From positions 1 through 58,680 of the forward strand of contig PNKH01000042.1 of assembly GCA_013822345.1 (NCBI GenBank): a stretch of DNA of 58,680 bases. The letters run 5' to 3'. Origin of the DNA: Isosphaera sp. (GTDB lineage: Bacteria > Planctomycetota > Planctomycetia > Gemmatales > Gemmataceae). A program made the translations under genes and the position numbers. The notes beneath the pieces were generated by a model that did no database searches, was not told the origin of the DNA, and saw only the letters and a list, made by a program, of their open reading frames with translations. Of the stretch, positions 1 through 8,043 are shown piece after piece (position 1 is the first letter of the stretch; every line of letters starts with the position of its first letter).

Positions 1-380
<380 letters not shown>

Positions 381-416
381 CTAGGCAACACCTCGGTGGG
401 TGATCTCGTGCCCATA

Positions 417-446
417 TTCTTAGCAGAGCGACCGGATCGGCGGCAA
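417..446 (-). promoter_or_regulatory. Candidate ahcY promoter
   Basis: TTGCCG (446-441), an 18-base spacer and TAAGAA (422-417) would start transcription near 410. That gives a leader of about 160 bases containing the riboswitch. The -10 match is moderate. Just downstream, ATGGGC and GCCCAT (about 415-374) can form a further stem before the aptamer. Confidence 0.4.
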
Positions 447-456
447 GCTCACTCGG

Positions 457-2031
457 TCATTCTCGCCGCGGCTCACTAGCAGTCCCCAGCCCGTTGACGT
501 ACTCGAAGTACCCGGACAGGTTGAACTTCCGCGCGGTGTTCTCGGACGACATGTACCGGACCGTCCCGAACACCGGCCGCTCCGGCGGCCACGGCCGGTC
601 GAACAGCCCGAACACCCACAGCATTCCCGAGTACGAGTTCGGGTCCCGGCCGTCGATCGCATACTTGTTGTTCAAATGCTCCAACACGGCGTACGCCTCG
701 GCCGGCGTCCGGCTCCATTCTAGCACCTTTTTCCCCCAGAGCATCCGCAGGTAGTTGTGGATCCGGCCGGTGGCGACGAGCTCCCGCTGGGCGGCGTTCC
801 ACAGCTCGTCATGCGTCTCCGCCGCCTCGAACTGGTCGAGCCGGTAGAGGTGCTCGCGGGTGTCGCCGGCGTGCTTGGCGAGCGTGGCCTTCGCCCAGTC
901 CGGGAGGATCACGTCGAGGGTGCGCTCGCCGCCGGGGGAGAAGTCGAACGTCTCGAAGTTGAACTGCGGGGTGGCGCCGGCCTGCCAGCTCGTGTTCCCC
1001 CGACTCCCGGCCCCCGACTCCCGACCCCGGACGTGGTGCCAGTGGTACCCCACGTCCCGCCAGGTGACGACCTCGTCGAGGAAGCCGTTCACGTTCGGGT
1101 CGCGGCAGTAGAAGTCGTCCTTGTTGCGGGTCTTCGGGTTGATCGCGGCCGGGGTCCAGTCGTCGCCCAGGGCGGCCTCCGCGACTTCCTGGGCCGAGAC
1201 GTGGCCGTAGTGGAGGTAGGCGCTCAGCGCGCTGGCGGCGTTCCGCGCGGGGTCGTCCGGGTTGTTCCGCCCGTCGGCGTAGCGCGGCAGCTTGCGGGCG
1301 ACGAAGTCGGCCAGGGCGGCCCGCCCGGCGGCCGCCCCGCCTTCGACCCCGGGGACCGCCGGCACCGTCTGGTCGAGCGGCAGGGACGCGACGAACTTCG
1401 GGATGTCTTGCTTCGGGTCCCACGGGTCGAACGGCGGGTCGAGCCGCTTGCCGACCCCCTTCGGGACGACCGGCTCGGTCGCCGCCCGGTGGCCCCACGC
1501 CTCGGCGAACAGCTTGTGGATGCGCGGCCGGAGGTGCGCCGCGGCGGCGACCGCCGGCCCGAGGTTCGCCAGCGGCACCAGGCCGTTGCCGTCGATCAGG
1601 ATCAGCGGCACGTCCGCCTTCGCCGCCAGCGCCCGGTTCTGCGCCGGGACGATGAACGCCGGGTAGTCGTCGGTAACGACGGCGCAAGCGTCGGCCACGA
1701 GCCGCTTCACCAAACCGCGGCCGGCGTCGTCCGGGGTTTCGACGAACGGCCAGTAGCTGACGCCGAGTCGCTTCGCCGCCGCGGCGTTGTCGCGCATCCC
1801 CTGGAGGATGAACGTGTGGTGCCGGGCGGCGGCCCACGGGTAGTTCAGCTTCAGTCCCTCGTACACGACCAACGGCTTCTTCCACTCGGCCGCGAGCCGC
1901 AGGGCGTGGTCGAGGGCGTGGTTCGAGTGCAGCCGGCGGAACATCTGCACCCAGTACAGGACGTACTTGCCCTGGGTGTTCGGCGGGCGGGCGTTCGCGG
2001 CCCGGACCCGGGCGTCGTTGAAGGTGGTCAT
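457..2031 (-). CDS. Class II deoxyribodipyrimidine photolyase
   Basis: Flavoenzyme that repairs cyclobutane pyrimidine dimers with light. The 524-residue product has the class II N-terminal photolyase domain (KYVLYWVQMFRRLHSNHAL, then ARHHTFILQGMRDN) and the C-terminal FAD/DNA-binding part ending in DPNSYSGMLWVFGLFDRPW and ERPVFGTVRYM, typical of class II rather than class I enzymes. I chose the ATG at 2031 (MTTFNDAR) because the reading frame further upstream runs into the divergent ABC gene and has no family similarity. Only 19 bases separate this start from the divergent start at 2051, and no Shine-Dalgarno sequence is visible, so the mRNA may be leaderless. Length fits the family. Confidence 0.93.
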   Translation of the reverse strand: MTTFNDARVRAANARPPNTQGKYVLYWVQMFRRLHSNHALDHALRLAAEWKKPLVVYEGLKLNYPWAAARHHTFILQGMRDNAAAAKRLGVSYWPFVETPDDAGRGLVKRLVADACAVVTDDYPAFIVPAQNRALAAKADVPLILIDGNGLVPLANLGPAVAAAAHLRPRIHKLFAEAWGHRAATEPVVPKGVGKRLDPPFDPWDPKQDIPKFVASLPLDQTVPAVPGVEGGAAAGRAALADFVARKLPRYADGRNNPDDPARNAASALSAYLHYGHVSAQEVAEAALGDDWTPAAINPKTRNKDDFYCRDPNVNGFLDEVVTWRDVGYHWHHVRGRESGAGSRGNTSWQAGATPQFNFETFDFSPGGERTLDVILPDWAKATLAKHAGDTREHLYRLDQFEAAETHDELWNAAQRELVATGRIHNYLRMLWGKKVLEWSRTPAEAYAVLEHLNNKYAIDGRDPNSYSGMLWVFGLFDRPWPPERPVFGTVRYMSSENTARKFNLSGYFEYVNGLGTASEPRRE

Positions 2032-2050
2032 CGGCCCTATAGTAGTCGCC
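2032..2050. promoter_or_regulatory. Divergent, apparently leaderless promoter with overlapping -10 boxes
   Basis: The 19 bases between the photolyase and ABC starts contain TATAGT (2038-2043, plus) and TACTAT (2044-2039, minus), centred on the palindrome CTATAG. Each box is followed by exactly seven bases and then an ATG, in both directions. Transcripts starting at the usual distance would begin at or next to the start codons. No -35 element is convincing on either side. Confidence 0.55.
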
Positions 2051-2986
2051 ATGTCCGAGCCGGTTCTCGAAGCCACCGACGTGCGGAAGCGGTACGGCGA
2101 GACGGTCGCGCTCGGCGGGGTGTCCTTGACCATCGGGGCGGGCGAGTTGTTCGGGCTGCTCGGGCCGAACGGGGCCGGGAAGACGACCCTCATCAGCATC
2201 ATGAGCGGTCTGACGGACGCCGACGGCGGCGCGGTGAAGTTGTTCGGCCGGCCGCTCACCCGCTCCGCCCGCGACCTCCGCCGGCTCGTCGGGATCGGCA
2301 CGCAGGACCTGTCGATCTACCCGGACCTGTCGGCCCGGGAGAACCTGCGGTTCTTCGGCAAGCTGTACGGGCTGGGCGGGGGCGGGCTGCGGGACCGGGT
2401 CGAGGAGGTGCTGGCGGCGGTCGGGCTGACGGACCGGGCGGACGAGCGGGCGGGCCGGTTCTCCGGCGGGATGAAGCGTCGGCTGAACCTGGCGGCGGCG
2501 GTCGTCCACGGCCCGCGGGTGCTGTTCCTGGACGAGCCGACGACCGGGGTCGATCCACAGAGCCGGAACCACATCTTCCGGCACGTGAAGGCGCTGAACG
2601 CGGCCGGCCTGACGGTGGTCTACACGAGCCACTACATGGAGGAGGTGCAGGCGCTGTGCACCCGCATCGCCGTCCTCGACGACGGCACCCTCCGCGCCTG
2701 CGACACCCTGCCGAACCTGCTCAAGCGGCTCGACGGCCGGGTCCGGTTCCGGTTCGCCGCCGCCCCGCCGGGGTTCGCCGCCCGACTCGAACAGCTCCCC
2801 GGGGCGAAGAAGGTGGTGCCGGCCGACGACGGGTTCGACGTGACGACGGACGCAATCCCGGAGCTGCTGCCGCGGGTGCTGGCGCTGGCCGCCGAGCACG
2901 GCACCACGGTGACCGCGATCGACCCGCGGGAGCCGACCCTGGAGCGGGTGTTCCTGCACCTGACCGGCCGCGAACTGCGGGACTGA
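2051..2986 (+). CDS. ABC transporter ATP-binding protein
   Basis: ATPase subunit of an ABC-2 type exporter (CcmA/NatA/DrrA-like). The 311-residue product has Walker A GPNGAGKTT at residues 38-46, the signature FSGGMKRRLNLA, Walker B VLFLDEP followed by TTGVDPQSRNH, and a C-terminal extension with RVFLHLTGRELRD, as in drug/Na exporters. It would sit on the cytoplasmic face and energise the permease encoded 194 bases downstream on the same strand. The start ATG overlaps the divergent promoter described at 2032-2050. The substrate cannot be told from sequence. Confidence 0.93.
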   Translation: MSEPVLEATDVRKRYGETVALGGVSLTIGAGELFGLLGPNGAGKTTLISIMSGLTDADGGAVKLFGRPLTRSARDLRRLVGIGTQDLSIYPDLSARENLRFFGKLYGLGGGGLRDRVEEVLAAVGLTDRADERAGRFSGGMKRRLNLAAAVVHGPRVLFLDEPTTGVDPQSRNHIFRHVKALNAAGLTVVYTSHYMEEVQALCTRIAVLDDGTLRACDTLPNLLKRLDGRVRFRFAAAPPGFAARLEQLPGAKKVVPADDGFDVTTDAIPELLPRVLALAAEHGTTVTAIDPREPTLERVFLHLTGRELRD

Positions 2987-3004
2987 ACCGAGTGCCGAGA
3001 ACCG

Positions 3005-3139
3005 GGGCCGTGTTCGTGGGACCCAGGCCGTTGGCCTGGGCTGAGGGAGGCCGCCCCTTCGGGGCTTCGGGCGTCTGAGGGCCGAAGGCCCGCCCTCCCT
3101 CAGCCCAGGCCAACGGCCTGGGTCCCACGAACACGGCCC
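3005..3139. repeat. Long palindrome between the two ABC exporter genes
   Basis: 3005-3050 and 3094-3139 are near-perfect inverted copies of 46 bases (GGGCCGTGTTCGTGGGACCC... against ...GGGTCCCACGAACACGGCCC). The middle also folds, using CCCCTTCGGGG and GGGCCGAAGGCCC. There is no T-run, so it is not a standard intrinsic terminator. It lies between two genes expected to be co-expressed, so it may act on mRNA processing or relative expression; that is inference. It is the longest stem of the palindrome set in this window. Confidence 0.85.
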
Positions 3140-3180
3140 AGATTTGTCGCCAACGACCCGGGTTGCTCGGGTTCTGACAC

Positions 3181-4782
3181 ATGCCCACCCTCACCCTCGC
3201 CCTGAAGGACCTCCGGCTGCTCCTGCGGGACGTCCGCAGCGCCGTCATCCTGCTCGTCACCCCGCTGGTGCTGATCCTGGTCCTCGGGCTGGCGCTGGGC
3301 GAGGGGTTCGGCGAGAAGCCGGACGAGAAGCTCCGCATCTCGGTCGTCAACCTCGACCGCGGGCTGGCGGTGCCGCAGCCGTTCCCGGGGAAGAAGTGGT
3401 CGGAGGTGGTGCTCGACGACCTCGCCGGGCCGGACGACATCCGGCTCGAGGAGATCGCCGACGAGGCGACCGCCCGCGGCCTGGTCGACCGCGGCGCCCG
3501 GGCCGCCGTCCTCGTCTTCGACCCGGACTTCTCCGAGCGGATGAACCGGGCGTCGTTCCTGTCGCACGCCGACCCGCCGCCGATCAACCCGTTCGACCGC
3601 GACGGGGTCCGCACCCCCGACCTCGGGGTGCGGCTGCTCAAGGACCCGGCCCAGCCGGTGTCGGCGGCGGTGATCGAGCAGGTGACGCAGGTCACCCTGA
3701 TGCGGGTGCTGATCCCGTGGATGATCGGGCGGGCGTTCCAGCGCGTCGGCGACGACGCGTTCATGGCCGCCGTCGCGGTCCGGCTCGGCGACGTGAAGCC
3801 GACCCCGCCGGAGGTGCTGCAGGAGCTCGACCCGGTCGTGCAAAAGCTGCTCACCGCCCTGTTCGCGGACAAGGCGTTCGCCGCGATGCTGGAGAAGAAG
3901 TTCGGGCCGCTGTCGGGGGTCATCAAGGGCCAGGTGCCGGCGTTCCGCGAGCTGATCCAGGCGGCGTTCCGCGACAAGGAGTTGATGGCCCGGGTCGGGA
4001 AGGAGCTGGCGCTCGGCGAGGTGCTGACGCCGGCGGTCCGCGGGGAGGTCGGGCCGAAGGTGAAGGCCGGGGTCGGCGACCTGCTCTCGAACTACGACTT
4101 CGAGGCGACGACGTGGGCCGGGCTGAACAAGACGGCGGCCCGGGAGGCGGACGGCGCCCGCCGGTCCGCGTACCGCGACACGTCCGGGCTGCGGTACCAG
4201 ATCCTGGTCCCGTCGTACACGGTGCTGTTCGCGTTCTTCCTGGTGCTGAGCGTCGGCTGGCTGTTCGTGTCGGAGCGGAAGCACGGGACGCTCGCCCGCC
4301 TCCGGGCCGCCCCGCTCACCCGCGGCCAGATCCTGTTGGGGAAGCTGCTCCCGTGCCTGGTGGTGTCGCTCGCGCAGGGGTTCTTCCTGCTCGCCGCCGG
4401 GTACGTCCTGTTCGGCCTGACGTGGGGGTCGCGGCCGGACCTGCTGGCGGCGGTGGTGGTCTGCACGTCGGTCGCGGCGGTCGGGCTGTCGGTGCTGGTG
4501 GCGAGCGTCGCCCGGACGGAGACGCAGGTGGCGGTGTACGGGACGCTCTTGGTGCTGGTGCTCGGCGGGGTGAGCGGGTCGCTGATGCCGCGCGACCTGA
4601 TGCCGGAGAACATGAAGGTGGCGAGCCTGGTCACCCCGCACGCCTGGGCGCTGGACGCGTACTCGCAGCTGCTGGCGAGGCCGAACCCGGACCCGGCGTT
4701 CGTCGCCACCGCGTGCGGGGTGCTGCTCGCGTTCGGGGCGGTGTTCACGCTCGTCGCGTGGTGGCGGATGGACCTCGAATGA
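3181..4782 (+). CDS. ABC-2 type exporter permease
   Basis: Membrane subunit paired with the ATPase upstream. The 533-residue product has one N-terminal membrane segment (about residues 18-38, VILLVTPLVLILVLGLALGE), a long extracytoplasmic region of about 290 residues, and a C-terminal block of about five membrane segments beginning near YTVLFAFFLVLSVGWLFVSER. This is the NatB/YhgE-like ABC-2 layout. SERKHGTLARLRAAPLTR is the usual cytosolic loop motif before the second segment. The large outer domain suggests export of, or action on, envelope molecules, but the substrate is unknown. Confidence 0.9.
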   Translation: MPTLTLALKDLRLLLRDVRSAVILLVTPLVLILVLGLALGEGFGEKPDEKLRISVVNLDRGLAVPQPFPGKKWSEVVLDDLAGPDDIRLEEIADEATARGLVDRGARAAVLVFDPDFSERMNRASFLSHADPPPINPFDRDGVRTPDLGVRLLKDPAQPVSAAVIEQVTQVTLMRVLIPWMIGRAFQRVGDDAFMAAVAVRLGDVKPTPPEVLQELDPVVQKLLTALFADKAFAAMLEKKFGPLSGVIKGQVPAFRELIQAAFRDKELMARVGKELALGEVLTPAVRGEVGPKVKAGVGDLLSNYDFEATTWAGLNKTAAREADGARRSAYRDTSGLRYQILVPSYTVLFAFFLVLSVGWLFVSERKHGTLARLRAAPLTRGQILLGKLLPCLVVSLAQGFFLLAAGYVLFGLTWGSRPDLLAAVVVCTSVAAVGLSVLVASVARTETQVAVYGTLLVLVLGGVSGSLMPRDLMPENMKVASLVTPHAWALDAYSQLLARPNPDPAFVATACGVLLAFGAVFTLVAWWRMDLE

Positions 4783-4784
4783 CA

Positions 4785-4843
4785 GTGGGGCAGGCATTCC
4801 TGCCTGCCTCTGAAGCTTGGGCAGGCAGGAATGCCTGCCCCAC
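4785..4843. repeat. Palindrome 3' of the ABC permease
   Basis: 4785-4808 pairs perfectly over 24 bases with 4820-4843 (GTGGGGCAGGCATTCC... / ...GGAATGCCTGCCCCAC), with a short loop containing AAGCTT. It begins three bases after the permease stop codon, with no T-tract. Confidence 0.9.
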
Positions 4844-4870
4844 CCGATCCGGACCCGCGTGAGGCGCCTC

Positions 4871-6787
4871 ATGCCGACACGACTCCTCGCCGTCGCGGCG
4901 CTCCTCGTCGCCGCCCCCGCGGCCCCCGCCGACGGCCTCGAACGGCTGAAGTACAACCACCCCGGCCTCGCCGTCGACCTCGGCGTGGGGCTGTGGGCGT
5001 GGCCGCTGCCGATGGACTTCGACGGGGACGGCGACCTCGACCTCGTCGTGAACTGCCCGGACAAGCCGTCCAACGGCGTGTACGTGTTCGAGAACCCCGG
5101 CGGCACGTTCCCCGTCTTCAAGCCCGCCCGCCGCATCAGCAAGGGCCTCCAGAACGTCCAGGTGAGCTACGACGGCGGCAAGCCGCGCGTCCTGTCGCCG
5201 GGCTTCGAGTATCCCGACTTCCTCACGACCGGGCTGGAGAAGGGCGTCAAACTCCCGGTGCCGGCGAACGTCCACCCGAACAAGGTGCGGGCGAACATGT
5301 GGCGGTACGCCGACTACGACGGCGACGGCCTCCTCGACCTGGTCGTGGGCGTCGGCGACTGGACCGAGTACGGCTGGGACAACGCCTACGACGCGGCGGG
5401 GAAGTGGACGAACGGCCCGCTCCGCGGGTTCGTCTACGTCCTCCGCAACACCGGCACCGCCGCCAAGCCGGAGTACGCGAAACCGGAGAAGGTGATGGCC
5501 GGGGACAAGCCGGCCGAGACGTTCGGGTGGCCGTCGCCGAACCTCGCCGACTTCGACGCCGACGGCGACCTCGACCTCCTGTGCGGCGAGTTCCTCGACG
5601 GGTTCACCTACTTCGAGAACGTCGGCACCCGGCGGGAGCCGAAGTACGCCCCCGGGAAGCGGCTGAAGACCGCCGCCGGGGCCCCGCTCGTCATGGACCT
5701 GCAGATGATCACCCCGACCGCGATCGACTGGGACGCGGACGGCGACCTCGACCTGATCGTCGGCGACGAGGACGGGCGGGTGGCGTGGGTCGAGAACACC
5801 GGCAAACTCGCCGACCGGGTGCCGGTGTTCCTGCCGCCGCGGTACTTCCGTCAAGAGGCGGACGACGTGAAGTTCGGGGCGCTCGCCACCCCGACCGCGT
5901 TCGACTGGGACGGGGACGGCGACACCGACGTCATCTGCGGGAACACGGCCGGGTACATCGCCTTCATCGAGAACCTGAGCAGGCCGGGGGTGGAGCGGCC
6001 GAAGTGGGCGGCGCCGAAGTTGCTGGAGGCCGGCGGCAAGGTGATCCGCGTGCAGGCCGGGCCGAACGGGTCGATCCAGGGGCCGTGCGAGGCGAAGTGG
6101 GGGTACACGACGCAGACCGTCGCGGACTGGGACGGCGACGGCCTCCCCGACATCGTGGCGAACGCGATCTGGGGGAAGGTGCACTGGTACCGGAACGCCG
6201 GGACGCGGACCGCCCCGAAGCTGGAGGCGGCCCGGCCGGTGGAGGTCGAGTGGGACGGCCAGCAGCCGAAGCTCGCGTGGGGCTGGCTCCGCCCGGAGGG
6301 GAAGGAACTCCTGACGCAGTGGCGGACGACGCCGGTCGCGACCGACTGGGACCGCGACGGCCTGACCGACCTGGTCATGCTCGACCACGAGGGCCACCTG
6401 GCGTTCTTCCGCCGGGCCAAGCGCGACGGCAAGCTGGTCCTCCTGCCGCCGGCGCGGGTGTTGTGCGACGAGAAGGACGAGCCGCTGCGGCTGAACGCCG
6501 GGGTCGCGGGCAAGAGCGGGCGGCGGAAGCTGTGCGTCACGGATTGGGACGGCGACGGGAAGCTCGACGTGCTGGTGAACGGGGCGAACGCCCGGTGGCT
6601 GCGGCAGACCGGGGCGGCCGACGGGCGGTGGCGGTTCAAGGACATGGGCGACGTGGACGCCCGCAACATCGAGGGCCACGACACCCACCCGACCCCGGCC
6701 GACTTCGACGGGAACGGCGTCCCGGACCTGCTGATCGGCGCCGAGGACGGTCGGCTGTACTACCTCCGCAACCCGCGGAAGAAGTGA
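4871..6787 (+). CDS. Secreted FG-GAP/VCBS repeat protein
   Basis: The 638-residue product has a signal peptide (MPTRLLAVAALLVAAPAAPA) and about nine calcium-binding beta-propeller repeats of the form D(F/W/Y)D.DGD.D(L/V): for example DFDGDGDLDLVV, DYDGDGLLDLVV, DWDADGDLDLIV, DWDGDGLPDIVA, DWDRDGLTDLVM and DFDGNGVPDLLI. Such proteins are exported and form integrin-like propellers. No catalytic domain is attached. The ATG at 4871 is chosen because it opens the signal peptide; earlier in-frame codons would lie in the preceding palindrome. The substrate or partner is unknown. The gene is convergent with the selenoprotein gene. Confidence 0.9.
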   Translation: MPTRLLAVAALLVAAPAAPADGLERLKYNHPGLAVDLGVGLWAWPLPMDFDGDGDLDLVVNCPDKPSNGVYVFENPGGTFPVFKPARRISKGLQNVQVSYDGGKPRVLSPGFEYPDFLTTGLEKGVKLPVPANVHPNKVRANMWRYADYDGDGLLDLVVGVGDWTEYGWDNAYDAAGKWTNGPLRGFVYVLRNTGTAAKPEYAKPEKVMAGDKPAETFGWPSPNLADFDADGDLDLLCGEFLDGFTYFENVGTRREPKYAPGKRLKTAAGAPLVMDLQMITPTAIDWDADGDLDLIVGDEDGRVAWVENTGKLADRVPVFLPPRYFRQEADDVKFGALATPTAFDWDGDGDTDVICGNTAGYIAFIENLSRPGVERPKWAAPKLLEAGGKVIRVQAGPNGSIQGPCEAKWGYTTQTVADWDGDGLPDIVANAIWGKVHWYRNAGTRTAPKLEAARPVEVEWDGQQPKLAWGWLRPEGKELLTQWRTTPVATDWDRDGLTDLVMLDHEGHLAFFRRAKRDGKLVLLPPARVLCDEKDEPLRLNAGVAGKSGRRKLCVTDWDGDGKLDVLVNGANARWLRQTGAADGRWRFKDMGDVDARNIEGHDTHPTPADFDGNGVPDLLIGAEDGRLYYLRNPRKK

Positions 6788-6809
6788 CCAGGTGCCGGCG
6801 GCGACCGAC

Positions 6810-6869
6810 GGGAGGGCGAGGCTCCTGCCGAGCCGGGCGACTTCGGCTCGGCAGGAGCCTCGCCCTCCC
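6810..6869. repeat. Palindrome family A, copy 1
   Basis: A 25-base stem GGGAGGGCGAGGCTCCTGCC... (6810-6834) pairs with 6845-6869. The same 25-base arm occurs again at 30965-31025 with a different loop. It lies between two convergent genes. Confidence 0.9.
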
Positions 6870-6889
6870 GGGGACCGACGGTCGGGGGC

Positions 6890-7510
6890 CTACCGTTCCT
6901 TCCCGAGCAGCTTCCGCAGCACCGGCGGGACCTCTTCCGGCTTGAACCCCCGCGGCCCCGGCGGGCCGACGTACGCCAGCTTCCCGCCGGCGTCGACCAC
7001 GTACAGCCGGTCCGGCCACGCCGCGTAGGCGTTCCGCACCTGGTCGTCGATCGTGTCGACCAGCACCGGCAGCGTCACCTTGAAGTCGGCGACGAAGTCC
7101 CGGGCCACCTTGTTCCGCTCGTCCAGCGTCTTCGGGTCCTTGACCAGGACCTTGTCCTTCACGTTCTGCGGCACCTGCTGCCCGTCCGTCGGGTGCGCCT
7201 CCCGGATGTACACGAACAGGAAGTGGACGTCTTTCCCGTGGTCCGCGAACAGCTTCTCGATCTGACCGACCGAGTTCCGGAACGGCGGTCACGTGCAGCT
7301 GCCGAATACCAGCACCGCCGGCTTCCCCTTCAGGCCGGACAGCTTCACCGCGTTCTTGCCGGTGGCGTCGGCCAGTTCGAAGTCCGGGACCGCGTCCCCG
7401 ACCTTCAGGTTCCCGACCTCCCGCTTCGGCTGCTTGGGCGGTTGCCCGCCCGCCCACGCCGCCGCCAGGGCGAGCGCGAGCGCCGCACCCAGGGACCGAC
7501 CCGCGTTCAT
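6890..7510 (-). CDS. Deiodinase-like selenoprotein, UGA read as selenocysteine
   Basis: Thioredoxin-fold redox enzyme of the iodothyronine deiodinase family. Translated straight, the frame is cut by a TGA at 7291-7289, but both sides are one gene in one frame. Reading the TGA as selenocysteine gives 206 residues with FGSCTU74PPF, the deiodinase active site (vertebrate enzymes have GSCTUPPF). The family motif IREAHPTDG follows, and then AYAAWPDRLYVVDAGGKLAY and GPPGPRGFKPEE. A hairpin starting at the TGA fits a bacterial SECIS. The ATG at 7510 opens a signal peptide (MNAGRSLGAALALALAAAWA), so the protein is probably exported or lipid-associated. Cys72 could serve as resolving thiol. The substrate in bacteria is unknown; reductive dehalogenation or peroxide/thiol redox are options. 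A naive gene finder would report two broken ORFs here. Confidence 0.92.
7262..7291 (-). promoter_or_regulatory. Candidate bacterial SECIS at the selenocysteine codon
   Basis: On the minus strand the UGA itself opens a stem: TGACCG pairs with CGGTCA over six bases. Inside, CCG pairs with CGG, leaving an unpaired U and an apical palindrome GTTCCGGAAC whose loop contains GG. Bacterial SECIS elements lie immediately 3' of the UGA with a bulged U and a G in the apical loop, which this matches in position and outline. SelB binding is not proven. Confidence 0.65.
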
Positions 7511-7587
7511 GGCAACACCCCCCGTGACGTGACCGCGACACCCCAATCATGGGGCCGGGGCTGCCGGGGCACAACGGGAAAAGACGA

Positions 7588-7837
7588 GCCGCCGCCTTGG
7601 GGGAAGGCGGCGGCAGGGGGAAGGATGGTTTCGGACGGGGGACCGGACGTGGTAACTGACGGGTCCGGGAGAGGGGGGAACTCTCTCCCGCGGCCGCGAC
7701 CCTTGGGGGAAGGGTCGCGGCCGTCTTGTCCGCGGTGCCGGCCCGCGTCTTGGGGGAACGACGGCCTTGGGGGAAGGTTTCGTCGTCGCGGGTTCGGCAC
7801 CGTTCGCGGCCCGCTTGGGGGAAGCTTGCCGCGAACG
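7588..7837. repeat. Tandem cluster of hairpins with an invariant GGGGG loop
   Basis: The 533 bases between the selenoprotein and the next gene contain no convincing gene but a run of hairpins. Stems are 7588-7598/7604-7614 (11 bp, perfect), 7666-7673/7683-7690 (8 bp), 7691-7704/7710-7723 (14 bp, perfect), 7759-7768/7774-7785 nested inside 7736-7747/7787-7799, and 7801-7810/7828-7837 (10 bp plus inner GCTT/AAGC). Four share the apex CTT-GGGGG-AAG (a further TTGGGGGAA at 7750-7758 is unpaired), while the lower stems differ completely. The remainder, 7838-8043, shows no repeat. Confidence 0.8.
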
Positions 7838-8043
7838 AGAGGAGGTAATGCACGACCCGTGCCGCGCCGATTTTTCCGCCGCGCCGCCACCCCGCGTCCG
7901 GCCCAAGTCGTTGGTCACACGCCACATCCGCGGGCCTCGGCCGGCTCGTCTCACGCCCCCGCCGGTTTGTAATTCTTGCCGGGCGTTGTAAGACGTATCC
8001 GTGGTAAGTCTGACACGGCCGCCCGGCCCGCGGAGGTTTACCG

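Noticed and set aside
757-3078. Long plus-strand frame over the photolyase and the ABC ATPase
   Set aside because: Antisense and out-of-frame shadow; the photolyase and ATPase motifs are in the other frames.
6890-7546. Frameshift or pseudogene in the redoxin gene
   Set aside because: Both parts are in the same frame, separated only by one TGA at the deiodinase selenocysteine position, and the motifs on both sides are intact.
7588-7837. CRISPR-like array from repeated TTGGGGGAA
   Set aside because: The repeat is only about nine bases, the spacing is irregular, and each copy is the loop of its own hairpin; no cas genes are present.
7848-7991. Possible 47-residue gene with GAGGAGG upstream
   Set aside because: Only two bases separate the GGAGG from the ATG, the product is proline/arginine-rich with no pattern, and the sequence is continuous with the hairpin cluster.
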